Source: CBDAUN01 sp965214615 (GTDB lineage Bacteria; Pseudomonadota; Gammaproteobacteria; Arenicellales; JAJDZL01). From it: DNA of 64,000 bases. The position numbers and the translations under genes were made by a program. Under the pieces are notes generated by a model. It had not been told where the DNA came from, searched no databases, and saw nothing but the letters and a program-made list of their open reading frames with translations. Location: assembly GCA_965214615.1 (NCBI GenBank), contig OZ243952.1, positions 186,001 to 250,000 on the forward strand. The letters are read 5' to 3'. Positions 7,682 to 17,247 of the stretch are shown here, piece by piece (position 1 is the stretch's first letter; every line of letters begins with the position of its first letter).

Positions 7682-9886
7682 GTGAGTTCAATTGTTCGAG
7701 TGGCGTTGCCGATGTCGAGGCGCAAGCTGTTCGACTATCGGGTTGAATCCGACGCGCCCGCGCCCGTCGGCTGCCGTGTTGCTGTGCCGTTCGGACGTAC
7801 TCGCCGAATCGCGGTCGTGGTCGACCGCCCGCGTCAGATGCCCTGTGCATCCTATGAACTGCGCGCCGTCGAAAAGGTGCTGGATGCCGAGCCTGTTGCC
7901 GATGCCGAGCTGCTGAACACCTTGAAATGGCTGTCCGGCTATTACCATCAGCCGCTGGGCGAAGTGCTGTGGACTGCGATGCCGGCTGCGATTCGCCACG
8001 GACAGCCGATGATGCCGAAATTGCCTGTCGGATGCCGGCTGACCGGGCTCGGACGCGGACTTGCAGACAGCGACTTTGCCCGTGCGCCAGTACAGCGTAA
8101 AATCTTTGCGATGCTGTGCGGCCGCTCGCAGGCGCTAGCCATTGAAGAGCTTGAATCGGCGGGCAAGTCATGGCGCGCCGCTTTGAAGACGATGGGCGAC
8201 CGCGGCTGGGTTGCGCTTGAAGATATCCTGCCGACAGCGCCCGACGTTCCGGGCGAGCTGATCGAAGACCTGACTGCCGAACAGCGCACGGCAGTGACGG
8301 AAATCGTCAGTGCCGCCGGCCGCTACAGAAGCTTTCTGCTTTACGGCGTTACCGGAAGCGGCAAGACCGAAGTGTATCTGCATGCGGCATCCGAAGTGCT
8401 CGCCTCAGGCGGACAGGTATTGCTGCTTGTGCCGGAAATCAGCTTGACGCCTCAATTGCTGAACCGGGTTGGCGCGGCCCTGGCCGTGCCAACCTGCGCG
8501 TTTCACTCCGGCATGACCCAGGCGCAGCGCCACCGCGCCTGGTGGCTTGCAAAGACAGGCGTTGCGCAGATGGTGGTGGGGACCCGCTCGGCGACGCTGC
8601 TGCCGTTCAGGAATCTCGCCATGATCGTGCTCGATGAAGAGCACGACAGCTCCTTCAAGCAGCAGGAACGGGTTCGGTACCATGCGCGGAAAGTAGCAGT
8701 TCGACGTGCAATGTCGCTGGGCATACCCGTCGTGCTGGGCTCGGCTACGCCATCGATCGAAACGCTTTTCGCAGCCCGAAGCGGACATGTGAAGAAAATC
8801 GAATTGACCAAGCGCGCGACCCGGGTCGAGATGCCTTCAGTGAGAATGATTGATCTGAACAACGTCTATGAGTCGGACGGCTTGTCCACTCCCCTGGTCA
8901 AGGCCGTCGAGAGAAGGCTGGACCGCAATGAGCAATCCTTGATCTTTATCAACCGGCGCGGCTACGCGCCGGTAGCGCATTGCCGCGAATGCAAGTGGTT
9001 TGCGATGTGCGAATTCTGCGATGTCAAGCTGATCTACCATGCGACCGAAAGGCGCATGCGATGCCACCGCTGCGGCGCGTCGACCCCCGGACTGCCGACG
9101 TTCTGCCCGCAGTGCGAATCATCCCAGATCGAGTTGTTCGGTGAAGGCACCCAGAAGATCGAGCAGACTCTTAGGCAACGGTTCGCGGGAGCCAGGATTC
9201 TTCGAATCGACAGCGATTCGGTCAAGGGCTACGCGCAGATCTCCAAGACCCTTGATCGCGCCCAGCGCGGCGAGGCGGACATCCTGGTAGGTACCCAGAT
9301 GCTGTCGAAGGGACACAATTTTCCCAATGTGACCCTGGTCGGCATACTCAATGCCGACCGCGGATTCTTCAGCATCGATTTTCGTGCGATGGAGTACTTG
9401 GCGCAGCAGGTTCTGCAAGTCGCCGGCCGCGCCGGCCGCGCCGACAAGTCCGGCGAGGTGCTGATTCAGACCCAGTTCGCCGACCATGAGATCTATCGGG
9501 CGATTCGCACCCATGAGTATATGAAGTTTGTGGACCACGAACTGAGCCAGCGCAGCGACGCGCGCCAGCCGCCCTTCCTGCACCAGGCCTTGCTGCGAGC
9601 GAATTCCCCGAAGCCCGAAGATGCCAAGGATTTTCTTAGCGATGCGCGCGACCTGGCAATCCGTATCCTCGGCAGCGGCCGATTCGACGGCATTGTCGTG
9701 ATGGATGCCGTTTCGTCACCCATAGGCAGGGTTTCAAGCCGGTATCGCGCCCAGCTTCTGGCGACAGCCGGCGATGCGGTGATTTTCAACAGGTTTCTGT
9801 CCGCATGGGTCGATGCGCTGGAAAGCACGCGGAAAGTGGCCGGGCTCCGCTGGAATCTGGATGTCGATCCGATTGATTTTCTGTAG
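7682..9886 (+). CDS. priA: Primosomal replication protein N' (PriA helicase)
   Basis: PriA restarts replication at stalled forks. The 734-residue protein has the N-terminal DNA-binding region (VRVALPMSRRKLFDYRV), Walker A GVTGSGKTEVY, Walker B VLDEEHDSSF, a GSATPSIET motif III, and the zinc-binding insertion with paired cysteines (CRECKWFAMCEFC, then CHRCG and CPQC). The C-terminal helicase half contains QVAGRAGRADKSG. It starts with GTG at 7682. Length and domain order are normal. It is read alone, with a 256-base gap before argS. Confidence 0.97.
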   Translation: MSSIVRVALPMSRRKLFDYRVESDAPAPVGCRVAVPFGRTRRIAVVVDRPRQMPCASYELRAVEKVLDAEPVADAELLNTLKWLSGYYHQPLGEVLWTAMPAAIRHGQPMMPKLPVGCRLTGLGRGLADSDFARAPVQRKIFAMLCGRSQALAIEELESAGKSWRAALKTMGDRGWVALEDILPTAPDVPGELIEDLTAEQRTAVTEIVSAAGRYRSFLLYGVTGSGKTEVYLHAASEVLASGGQVLLLVPEISLTPQLLNRVGAALAVPTCAFHSGMTQAQRHRAWWLAKTGVAQMVVGTRSATLLPFRNLAMIVLDEEHDSSFKQQERVRYHARKVAVRRAMSLGIPVVLGSATPSIETLFAARSGHVKKIELTKRATRVEMPSVRMIDLNNVYESDGLSTPLVKAVERRLDRNEQSLIFINRRGYAPVAHCRECKWFAMCEFCDVKLIYHATERRMRCHRCGASTPGLPTFCPQCESSQIELFGEGTQKIEQTLRQRFAGARILRIDSDSVKGYAQISKTLDRAQRGEADILVGTQMLSKGHNFPNVTLVGILNADRGFFSIDFRAMEYLAQQVLQVAGRAGRADKSGEVLIQTQFADHEIYRAIRTHEYMKFVDHELSQRSDARQPPFLHQALLRANSPKPEDAKDFLSDARDLAIRILGSGRFDGIVVMDAVSSPIGRVSSRYRAQLLATAGDAVIFNRFLSAWVDALESTRKVAGLRWNLDVDPIDFL

Positions 9887-10077
9887 CGTGACCGGCCTCG
9901 GGCCAGTGCCTCCGAAGCGCCCGCAGAGCGCCGATTGTCCGGGCGGGGTGCAATGCGAACAGGCATGCGCCGCATGCCAAGGCGCTGCGTGCAATCAGAA
10001 TTTGACTTGCCTGGCCGTTGCACTTATGGTGCACGCGCACAGCGGCGGCTGCGTTCCTGCAGCGCCTCGCATGCATC

Positions 10078-10083
10078 TATAAT
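10078..10083 (+). promoter_or_regulatory. Possible -10 element upstream of argS
   Basis: A perfect TATAAT lies 60 bases before the argS ATG. At the usual distance no good -35 is seen, so it is only a candidate. Confidence 0.35.
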
Positions 10084-10142
10084 CTCCTGACAGGTCGCAT
10101 CAGTGCAGCCCTAACCAAGAGTCCGCTTCGCCGGCAGCGAAT

Positions 10143-11879
10143 ATGAAATACGCAATTCGAGAATTTCTAAATCAGGCAGCCGCCGCTTTGGTGCAATCCG
10201 GGCAGGTGCCGCCCGAATGCGTGCCGAATCCCATCGCAGTCGAGCGCTCCAGACGCGAAGGGTACGGCGACTTTGCATCTGCTGCGGCTCTTGCGATGGC
10301 GCGCGGAGCGAAAATGAAGCCGCGCCGGCTTGCCGAACTGTTGCAGCAGAATCTGCCCGCAACGGCGCTTGTGGAGAAAACCGAAATCGCAGGTCCGGGG
10401 TTCATCAACTTTTTTCTCGCCGATCACGCCTACAGCGCCGTGGTGCCGGAAATACTCGAAAAAGGAAGCCGGTTCGGCACTGTCGAGCATGACGGGTCAA
10501 AGCGCGTGCTGATTGAATTTGTTTCGGCAAATCCCACCGGTCCGCTCCATGTCGGACACGGCCGCGGCGCCGCCTACGGCGACGCGCTGGCCAAGATCAT
10601 GCGCGCCGCAGGCCATGCAGTCGATACCGAGTACTATGTAAACGACATCGGCAGGCAGATGAACATACTTAGCGCAAGCGTGTGGGTTCGCTATCTCCAA
10701 GGCGAAGGACGTGATCTGGAATTTCCGCAAGGCGCGTATCAGGGCGATTATGTCAGAGATGTCGCCAAACTCGCACGCAGCGAATTTTCCGTTAGCCTGG
10801 TTCGGGAAAGCATCGGATTGACGCAGGAGTTGCCGGAAGATGTCGATCAGGCACTTGACGCGCTGATCGAGCGCTGCATCGACCGCCTGGGCGCACAGCG
10901 CTTCGATGGGCTTCGCGAATGGGTTCTAGAAAAGATGCAGGCCGGCCTGCGCAGCGAGCTTGAGGATTTCGGCATCGGGTTCGACCGCTGGTTCCAGGAG
11001 AGCTCGGTCGTCAGAAGCGGCGAAGTCGAACAGGCTGTCGAAAGCCTGCGCAAAAATGGGCAGCTGTATGAGTCCGAAGGCGCCGTCTGGCTTCGCTCAT
11101 CGGACTTCGGCGACGAAAAGGACCGGGTGGTGATCCGTTCCAACGGCGCGCTCACCTATTTCGCAACCGATATCGCCTATCATCTGAACAAGTTCCGGCG
11201 CGGGTATAATGAGATGATCAACATCTGGGGCGCGGACCATCATGGCTACATTGCGCGAATGAAGGCGGCGCTTGAAGCGGCCGGCGAAGATTCCGATCGT
11301 CTCGCCATTCTGGTTGTTCAGTTCGCATCGCTGTATAGAAAAGGAGTCAAGGTTCAAATGTCGACACGGGCCGGGGAGTTTGTGACCCTCCGCCAGCTGA
11401 TGGACGAAATTGGGCGCGACGCTGCCCGTTTCTTCTATGCCAGCAGGAAGTCCGACCAGCATCTGGAATTCGATTTGGAATTGGCGAAGTCCGCCAGCAG
11501 CGACAACCCGGTCTACTATATTCAGTACGCCCACGCAAGAATCTGCAGCATTTTCCGGCAGCTTGAGGAACGCAGTATTCCTAAAGGCTCAGCGCCTGAT
11601 CATGCAATTCTGGTGCGCGAATCCGAAGTTGACCTGATGAAATGCCTGTCAAGATTTCCAGAGGTGATCGAAAGTTCGGCGAGTGCGCTTGAGCCGCACC
11701 AGATTGCCTACTACCTGCGCGAATTGGCGACTGCGCTGCATTCGTTCTACAACAAGGAGCGGGTGCTCGAATGCGACCGGGAACTGCGCGACGCGCGCTG
11801 CGACCTGCTGGCAGCTACCCAGCAGGTTCTGGCCGGCGGACTGGCCTTGATCGGCGTTTCCGTGCCGCAGACCATGTAG
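10143..11879 (+). CDS. argS: Arginyl-tRNA synthetase
   Basis: This class I aminoacyl-tRNA synthetase charges tRNA-Arg. The 578 residues are the usual length. Landmarks: the HIGH signature as HVGH at 136-139 within NPTGPLHVGHGRGAAYGD, the KMSK-like loop reduced to VQMSTRAG (family members commonly lack the canonical lysine), and the C-terminal anticodon-binding DALR-type region ending in a conserved methionine. It is followed after 19 bases by the SPOR-domain gene, with which it probably shares a transcript. Confidence 0.97.
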   Translation: MKYAIREFLNQAAAALVQSGQVPPECVPNPIAVERSRREGYGDFASAAALAMARGAKMKPRRLAELLQQNLPATALVEKTEIAGPGFINFFLADHAYSAVVPEILEKGSRFGTVEHDGSKRVLIEFVSANPTGPLHVGHGRGAAYGDALAKIMRAAGHAVDTEYYVNDIGRQMNILSASVWVRYLQGEGRDLEFPQGAYQGDYVRDVAKLARSEFSVSLVRESIGLTQELPEDVDQALDALIERCIDRLGAQRFDGLREWVLEKMQAGLRSELEDFGIGFDRWFQESSVVRSGEVEQAVESLRKNGQLYESEGAVWLRSSDFGDEKDRVVIRSNGALTYFATDIAYHLNKFRRGYNEMINIWGADHHGYIARMKAALEAAGEDSDRLAILVVQFASLYRKGVKVQMSTRAGEFVTLRQLMDEIGRDAARFFYASRKSDQHLEFDLELAKSASSDNPVYYIQYAHARICSIFRQLEERSIPKGSAPDHAILVRESEVDLMKCLSRFPEVIESSASALEPHQIAYYLRELATALHSFYNKERVLECDRELRDARCDLLAATQQVLAGGLALIGVSVPQTM

Positions 11880-11898
11880 CGCGGCGAGCACAGACCCT

Positions 11899-12558
11899 AT
11901 GAATGCAAGAACCGCAAAACGCACCCCGAAAAGGAGCAAGCCCAAGCCCAAGAGGCGGTCGTCCGGACTCGGAACCTTTCTGCTGGGCATGGTCGTCGGC
12001 GGACTGGGCATATTCCTGTATACCGGCGTCATCCAGGATCGTCCGACCAGCGTCGGATCAGGCATTCAGAATCTGATCGATGCAGCAAGCAATTCGTCCG
12101 ACAGCGGCCAGCCGGCGCAAACCGAGGAATCGACCGTTCGCACCATGGGCTCGAGCGACGAGTTCAAATTCAATTTCTACGATGTGCTGCTCGAAGACGA
12201 GTACGTGCTGCCCGAACAGAACCAGGCGCCTGTAAAGCCGATTGCGGCAGCCGAGGACCCCGGTACAGCGCAGCAGCCTGAGGCGCCCAGCCAGCCGCAA
12301 GCGGAACCACCGGCGGGAGTCTACGTTCTGCAGGCCGGATCGTTCAGGCAGTTTGCGGATGCGGACCGGCTGAAAGCCCAGCTTGCCCTTTCGGGAGAAA
12401 CCTCGTTCATACAGAAAGTTTCGATCGAGGGCCGAGGCGACTTCTACCGGGTTCGGCTGGGACCGTTTGACAATCTAAAGGCAATGGATGCGGCCAAGGG
12501 CAAGCTCTCCGGCCTAGGGATCAAGACTGTAGCCTTCAGGGTGAGAAAAAACGGCTGA
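11899..12558 (+). CDS. SPOR-domain membrane protein (FtsN-like)
   Basis: The 219-residue protein has a very basic cytoplasmic N-terminus (KRTPKRSKPKPKRR), one membrane segment (about residues 28-46), a proline/glutamine-rich periplasmic linker and a C-terminal SPOR domain (from about 134, YVLQAGSFRQFADADRLKAQ) that binds denuded septal peptidoglycan. This is the FtsN layout, and an FtsN-type gene after argS is a familiar gammaproteobacterial arrangement. It is likely a division protein, but sequence alone cannot distinguish FtsN from other SPOR proteins such as DedD. Confidence 0.85.
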   Translation: MNARTAKRTPKRSKPKPKRRSSGLGTFLLGMVVGGLGIFLYTGVIQDRPTSVGSGIQNLIDAASNSSDSGQPAQTEESTVRTMGSSDEFKFNFYDVLLEDEYVLPEQNQAPVKPIAAAEDPGTAQQPEAPSQPQAEPPAGVYVLQAGSFRQFADADRLKAQLALSGETSFIQKVSIEGRGDFYRVRLGPFDNLKAMDAAKGKLSGLGIKTVAFRVRKNG

Positions 12559-12567
12559 ATCCGGCGC

Positions 12568-13629
12568 TCAACTGCGCTGCTCCACCCAATGCGCAATGCG
12601 TCTGGGTATGTCATTGCCTGCCTTGCCGCTGACATAGATGCCGATGTGACCGGTATCGTACGCCGCTTCGCTGTAATCGCGCGAGCCGATAATCCCTCGC
12701 AATGCCTGCGAGGCGCTTGGCGGAACCAGATGGTCCTGCTTTGCATAGATGTTCAGCACCGGATGATTCAAGGATCGAAGGTCGACCGCCCGGCCGCCGA
12801 TTTCAAGCTCCCCGGTCACCAGCGCGTTGCGATGAAAGAAGTCCGTAATGAAGGTGCGGAACATGGCGCCAGCCTGATCGGGACTATCAAAAATCCATTT
12901 CTCCATGCGCATGAAATTCTTCACTTTCTCCGGCTGATCGGCAATCTTGGCAAAATCCAGATACTTTTCCAGCCCGAGCTTGAAAGGCTTCAGCGACAAA
13001 AACATGCTGTTGAGCATCATGCCCGGAACGTTGCCCACCACATCCACGACGAGTTCTGCATCGATTTCCCGAAACCAGTGCGCAAGCACATTGTCCGGCG
13101 TCTTGAAGTCCACCGGCGTGACCATGGTTACAAGGTTTCTTGTTTTCTCCGGATTCAGAGCAGCGTAGCACAGGCTCATAGTGCCGCCCTGGCAGATGCC
13201 GAGCGTATTGACACTGTCGACACCGGCATCCTCGCACACTTTGTCTACGCACTGATCGATATAGTCGATGTAGTGCTCGATGTCGAGGTGGCGATCCTGC
13301 GGTTCAGGGTATCCCCAGTCAATCAGATACACGCTCGAACCGTGCTCGAGCAGGCCCTTCACCAGCGAGCGCTTTTCGTGCAAGTCGGCGATATAGGGTC
13401 TGTTGACCAGAGCGTAAATGATCAGAATCGGCGCTGCCGGTGCACGGCCCCGCTGCGCGGCATCGCCGCCCTTGTAGCGATACAGCACAAGCCTGTCGCG
13501 GCTGTAGATCGCGTCTTTCGGCGTCGTGCCGACTTCGATGTCGTCGAATGATGAGGCAGTGCCGGCGGCTGCGGCCAGCCGCGCATAGGCTTGCATGCAC
13601 TCGTGATAGAAATTGTCGCCGGGCGCCAT
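12568..13629 (-). CDS. phaC: Class III poly(3-hydroxyalkanoate) synthase subunit PhaC
   Basis: PhaC polymerises 3-hydroxyacyl-CoA into storage polyester at the granule surface. At 353 residues it has the short class III size. The lipase-box-like nucleophile motif is GICQGG with the catalytic cysteine near residue 146; the catalytic Asp lies in AKQDHLVPP and the His in DTGHIGIY. It follows its partner phaE by 29 bases on the same strand and is convergent to the SPOR gene. Confidence 0.95.
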   Translation of the reverse strand: MAPGDNFYHECMQAYARLAAAAGTASSFDDIEVGTTPKDAIYSRDRLVLYRYKGGDAAQRGRAPAAPILIIYALVNRPYIADLHEKRSLVKGLLEHGSSVYLIDWGYPEPQDRHLDIEHYIDYIDQCVDKVCEDAGVDSVNTLGICQGGTMSLCYAALNPEKTRNLVTMVTPVDFKTPDNVLAHWFREIDAELVVDVVGNVPGMMLNSMFLSLKPFKLGLEKYLDFAKIADQPEKVKNFMRMEKWIFDSPDQAGAMFRTFITDFFHRNALVTGELEIGGRAVDLRSLNHPVLNIYAKQDHLVPPSASQALRGIIGSRDYSEAAYDTGHIGIYVSGKAGNDIPRRIAHWVEQRS

Positions 13630-13658
13630 GGACTCACTCCGTGATCGGGATGCGGGCG

Positions 13659-14516
13659 CTACTTGTTCCTGCCGGACGCCGCAGTGCGCCTGGCGCGCGG
13701 CTTTTTTGCGCCGAGTCGCTCAACTTCCTGCTCCAATTGGCGGATGCGGCCGATAAGCTGCGTTTCGCGGTCCCGCGCCTGGGCGATGCCTTGATGCAGC
13801 GAATCAATCTCGCTTCGAGTCGGCATGTTCTGCAGTCTTGCGGCGTTTTCCATCATCATGCTGACGTGGCGGCGGATGCGCATTGCGGCATTCAGCATGG
13901 CGCCGTAGGCGCTGGAGTATTCCTTGGAGCTCGCGAGCGCTTGAAATTCGTCTTCGCAGCAGTCGATCCAGATTCGGCACATCCGCTCAAAGTCCGGCTT
14001 GTCCTGATCCGGATCTGCCAGCTCGCCGGCGATGCGCTGCGAGACGCTGGCCGCGAAATTTGAAAACAGGTCGGCAAACCTTTTCTGGCACTCGGCGCCG
14101 TCGCGCATCAGATTGTGCAGCGTGCTCAGATCCTGCTGCCACTCCCGGTTGATGCCAAGCGCAGGCATGCCCGCCAGAGGCGCTGCGCCAGAGGCGAACG
14201 CCGGCATTTGAGGAAACTGAGGAATTGGCGGACTCATCGGGTTGAACTGCGCGCCGCCGATGGCAGGATTAAGGCACCACGCCTTGACAAGCTGCTCGAC
14301 CGCCTCGGCATTCGGCGCCCCTTGGCCCTGATTGCGCATTGCATCGAAAAAGACGCTGAATGCGTCGGGCAATGGAATGTGCTGACCGAAATTCGCAGCC
14401 GCAAAAGGCGGCGGGCCCGCAGCGCCCTGGGGCCACATCTGACTCCATTGTGCATACGGGTTCGCCGCGCCTGCCTGCATTGATGCAGCGGATACCGGGT
14501 TCCAGAAATTGAACAT
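13659..14516 (-). CDS. phaE: Class III PHA synthase subunit PhaE
   Basis: The 285-residue protein begins MFNFWNP and has a glycine/proline/alanine-rich N-terminal part, a central helical region, and a C-terminal coiled coil (QARDRETQLIGRIRQLEQEVERL broken here only as a description of about residues 245-267) with a basic tail. It is the non-catalytic partner needed for activity of the short PhaC. It is assigned from its position directly upstream of phaC together with family character. It is divergent from phaB with 231 bases between starts. Confidence 0.85.
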   Translation of the reverse strand: MFNFWNPVSAASMQAGAANPYAQWSQMWPQGAAGPPPFAAANFGQHIPLPDAFSVFFDAMRNQGQGAPNAEAVEQLVKAWCLNPAIGGAQFNPMSPPIPQFPQMPAFASGAAPLAGMPALGINREWQQDLSTLHNLMRDGAECQKRFADLFSNFAASVSQRIAGELADPDQDKPDFERMCRIWIDCCEDEFQALASSKEYSSAYGAMLNAAMRIRRHVSMMMENAARLQNMPTRSEIDSLHQGIAQARDRETQLIGRIRQLEQEVERLGAKKPRARRTAASGRNK

Positions 14517-14698
14517 GTCTGTTTTGCTCAGTGCCTATGTCTCATGCAGGGCCGGTTTCGTGCCTGAGCACGCCGGCGCGCCGCAAAATGCGCCCGGCCG
14601 AATCGCTGTTGCACCGCGTACGCCGGCCACGGCCATTGATTGAAACCGAATGCGTACACAGTGTGTTGCAATGCAAAACCGGGCCATTAGGTGTAGAG

Positions 14699-14740
14699 TA
14701 TAATCAAACGCGGATTGATCAACTAATCTTTTACGGAGGT
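14699..14740 (+). promoter_or_regulatory. Candidate -10 and strong ribosome binding site of phaB
   Basis: TATAAT at 14699-14704 is followed by GGAGGT at 14735-14740, 7 bases before the phaB ATG. TTGCAA at 14666 is too far away for a normal -35, so activator help or a different start is possible. PhaR, encoded downstream, is the natural candidate regulator of this divergent region. Confidence 0.45.
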
Positions 14741-14747
14741 AAGAGAT

Positions 14748-15473
14748 ATGACATCGCGTGTTGCAATAGTGACCGGAGGCACCCGCGGCATAGGCGAAGC
14801 GATTTCGATTGCGCTAAAGAGCGCTGGAATCGAGGTCGCGGCGAATTACGGCGGCAATCACGAACGCGCCCAGGAGTTCTCCGAGCGTGCCGGGATACGC
14901 GTGTATCCGTTTGACGTAGGCGATTTCGAGCAATGCAGGGCCGGTGTGGAAAAAATATCCGCAGACCTTGGCGCAGTCGACATCCTGGTGAACAATGCAG
15001 GAATCACCCGGGACGGCGCATTGCACAAAATGTCGTTCGAGCACTGGAACGAGGTGATTCAGACCAACCTTTCATCATGCTTCAATCTGTGCCGATGCGT
15101 GATTGACGGCATGCGGGAGAAAAAATTCGGTCGCATCGTCAACATCAGCTCGATCAACGGGCGCGCCGGACAGTTCGGTCAGGCGAACTATTCTGCCGCT
15201 AAATCGGGGATGCACGGCTTCACCAAGGCGCTGGCCAAGGAAGGCGCGCGAAGCGGAATCACCGTAAACGCTATTGCGCCAGGCTACGTGGACACCGAGA
15301 TGGTTCGCGCCGTGCCGGAGGACGTGCTGCAAAAAATCATCCGCACGATCCCGGTCGGCCGATTGGGCACGCCGCAGGACATCGCCCGTACCGTCGAGTT
15401 TCTTGTCTCCGACGATGCATCATTTATTACCGGCGCTACGTTCGACATCAACGGCGGGCAGCACATGTTCTGA
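14748..15473 (+). CDS. phaB: Acetoacetyl-CoA reductase
   Basis: PhaB reduces acetoacetyl-CoA with NADPH to (R)-3-hydroxybutyryl-CoA, the PHA monomer. The 241-residue short-chain dehydrogenase has TGGTRGIG cofactor binding at the N-terminus, NNAG in the middle, the catalytic Ser in NISSING and YSAAK as the active-site Tyr/Lys. Its length and motifs fit PhaB rather than FabG, and the setting between phaEC and phaR supports this. It is preceded by an excellent Shine-Dalgarno sequence. Confidence 0.92.
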   Translation: MTSRVAIVTGGTRGIGEAISIALKSAGIEVAANYGGNHERAQEFSERAGIRVYPFDVGDFEQCRAGVEKISADLGAVDILVNNAGITRDGALHKMSFEHWNEVIQTNLSSCFNLCRCVIDGMREKKFGRIVNISSINGRAGQFGQANYSAAKSGMHGFTKALAKEGARSGITVNAIAPGYVDTEMVRAVPEDVLQKIIRTIPVGRLGTPQDIARTVEFLVSDDASFITGATFDINGGQHMF

Positions 15474-15483
15474 AAATTGGACT

Positions 15484-15951
15484 ATGAGTAAAGAGCGAAT
15501 CATCAAGAAATATGCGAATCGGCGCCTGTATGACACCGAGCGCAGCATCTATGTCACATTGGCCGATATCCGCGACCTGGTCAAGCAGAATATTGACATC
15601 GTGGTCCACGACGAGGTATCCGGAGAGGACATCAGCCGGCAAATCCTGCTGCAGGTCATCGCCGAGCAGGAAAACGGCGGCCACCCCATGTTTACCAAGG
15701 AGATCCTTGCCGAGATGATCCGATTCTACGGCGGAGCCTATCAGAGCATGTTCACCGACTATATGAACCGGACGGTGCAAATGTTCTCCGACCAGCAGCA
15801 CACCTACCAGCGCCAATTCAGCGACATGCTGGATGCGGCAGGATTTTCGGCCGCAAGCGAAATAACCAAGCAGAACATGGAAATGTGGACCCAGGTGCAA
15901 AGCAGCATGCTGCAAATGTACGGCCTGAAATCGGACAAGGACAAGGAATAG
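15484..15951 (+). CDS. phaR: Polyhydroxyalkanoate synthesis repressor PhaR
   Basis: This 155-residue repressor senses PHA granules and controls phasin and PHA genes. The N-terminal DNA-binding/accumulation domain begins KERIIKKYANRRLYDTERS, nearly invariant in the family. The middle (EMIRFYGGAYQSMFTDYM) is the PHB accumulation regulator region. The ATG at 15484 is 10 bases after the phaB stop; the frame is open further upstream within phaB, but the family N-terminus fixes the start here. Confidence 0.95.
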   Translation: MSKERIIKKYANRRLYDTERSIYVTLADIRDLVKQNIDIVVHDEVSGEDISRQILLQVIAEQENGGHPMFTKEILAEMIRFYGGAYQSMFTDYMNRTVQMFSDQQHTYQRQFSDMLDAAGFSAASEITKQNMEMWTQVQSSMLQMYGLKSDKDKE

Positions 15952-15985
15952 AACGATTGGTGAAGCAGTTTGGGAAGCTCGCGCT

Positions 15986-16156
15986 ATGAGTTACAAGGTC
16001 TATATGTGCGTGGTTTGCGGGTTTCTGTATGAAGAGGAATTCGGCCTCCCAGAAGAGGGCATCGCGCCAGGCACCCGGTGGGAAGATGTTCCGGATACGT
16101 GGTTGTGCCCGGATTGCGCAGCGGTCAAGGAAGATTTCGAGATGATCGAAGTCTAG
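15986..16156 (+). CDS. Rubredoxin
   Basis: A 56-residue gene starting MSYKVYMCVVCGFLYEEEFG and containing WLCPDCAAVKEDFEMIEV. Two CxxC-type pairs (CVVCG and CPDC) form the single-iron Fe(Cys)4 site, and the spacing and aromatic residues are typical. It acts as a small electron carrier in the cytoplasm. It follows phaR by 34 bases; its redox partner is not evident nearby. Confidence 0.93.
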   Translation: MSYKVYMCVVCGFLYEEEFGLPEEGIAPGTRWEDVPDTWLCPDCAAVKEDFEMIEV

Positions 16157-16245
16157 CCTGAGCCCGCAGAGCCTTGCTCAGCTCCTGTTTCGCCAGTGCG
16201 TCGATCAGGCAGGCGCGTCAAATTCTCCGGCCCGGCACGCTGCGC

Positions 16246-17151
16246 TCAGCAGCGGGCGAACAACTCGCCGTATTCGAGCAGTTCTGACTTGCCGGCAAGC
16301 ATCACGACCGACTGACCCGAGCGGGTCGTCAGCCAGAAAAATGGCACTTCGCGGTAGCGCGCTTCGAGCACATCGGCCGAATCGCCGGCCTCCAGCACCA
16401 GGAATCCGCCGTCGTTCAAATACTGTGCCGCCTGTGCGAGTATCGTGCGGATGATTCCGATGCCGTTTTCGCAAGCGGCGAACGCGATACGCGGTTCGTG
16501 AAGATATTCGGCCGGCAGCGCCGCCAGCGAATCCGCATCGACATACGGAGGATTGCACAGAATCAGATCGAACTTCCTTCCCGCCAGCGCGGCAAAAAGA
16601 TCGCTGCGGACCGCGCTCACGCGGTCGGTAACGCCAAATCGCCCGATGTTCATTGCTGCAACCTGCAACGCCGATTGGTCAATGTCAGCGGCGGTAACCG
16701 CAACGTGGGCATTTTCAAGGGCCATTGCAACGGCAATGCACCCGCTTCCGGTGCAAAGGTCGAGCACTGAATGCACATCGCCGGGCGAGATCATCGGGCC
16801 GAAGCCGTCTGCAATCAGGTCGCCGATGTGGGAGCGCGGAACAATGACCCGTTCGTCGACATAAAACGCCCTGCCGGCAAACCAGGCTTGCCCGATCAGG
16901 TAGGCCAGCGGCTTTCGCGTCGAAATTCGTTCGTCTACAAGCCGTTCGATGCGGTCGAATTGTTCGTTGCCGACGGGGAGATGGAAGCTCTCGGCGCAGT
17001 CAAGGTCCATAAGGCCGGCGGCATGCCGGACGATCCAGACGGCTTCGTCAAGTGCGCAGTCGCATCCGTGTCCGAAGTGAAGATTCGCACTTTCGAGTCG
17101 TTTGCTGACGGACTCTATGCAACCCTCGACGGTGGTCAAGGCGGCGGTCAT
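16246..17151 (-). CDS. prmB: Ribosomal protein L3 glutamine methyltransferase
   Basis: PrmB methylates a glutamine of ribosomal protein L3. It is an S-adenosylmethionine-dependent enzyme with DLCTGSGCIAV (SAM loop) and the catalytic NPPYVD motif that positions the target glutamine. ERISTRKPLAYLIGQAWFAG and VIVPRSHIG are typical of the PrmB/PrmC family, and the exact PrmB features (AYLIGQAWF, PRSHI) favour PrmB over PrmC. I used the ATG at 17149-17151 (301 residues) rather than an upstream in-frame start that adds 22 atypical residues. Confidence 0.92.
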   Translation of the reverse strand: MTAALTTVEGCIESVSKRLESANLHFGHGCDCALDEAVWIVRHAAGLMDLDCAESFHLPVGNEQFDRIERLVDERISTRKPLAYLIGQAWFAGRAFYVDERVIVPRSHIGDLIADGFGPMISPGDVHSVLDLCTGSGCIAVAMALENAHVAVTAADIDQSALQVAAMNIGRFGVTDRVSAVRSDLFAALAGRKFDLILCNPPYVDADSLAALPAEYLHEPRIAFAACENGIGIIRTILAQAAQYLNDGGFLVLEAGDSADVLEARYREVPFFWLTTRSGQSVVMLAGKSELLEYGELFARC

Positions 17152-17247
17152 GCGGGTGAGCGCACGAGTGGCGGTAGGCTTAGGGAATTGTGCGGCGCCG
17201 CGGCAAAGCGGTTGCACCGCGCCGTGCCGGGAGCGCGAAGCGTCGCC

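Noticed and set aside
9969..9990. A GC-rich hairpin (GGCATGC with GCATGCC) between priA and argS as a terminator
   Set aside because: The loop is only three bases and no run of T follows, so a rho-independent terminator is not supported.
12589..13551. A long plus-strand frame of 320 codons
   Set aside because: It lies exactly opposite phaC, whose catalytic motifs are intact; the plus-strand product is arginine/histidine-rich and matches no family.
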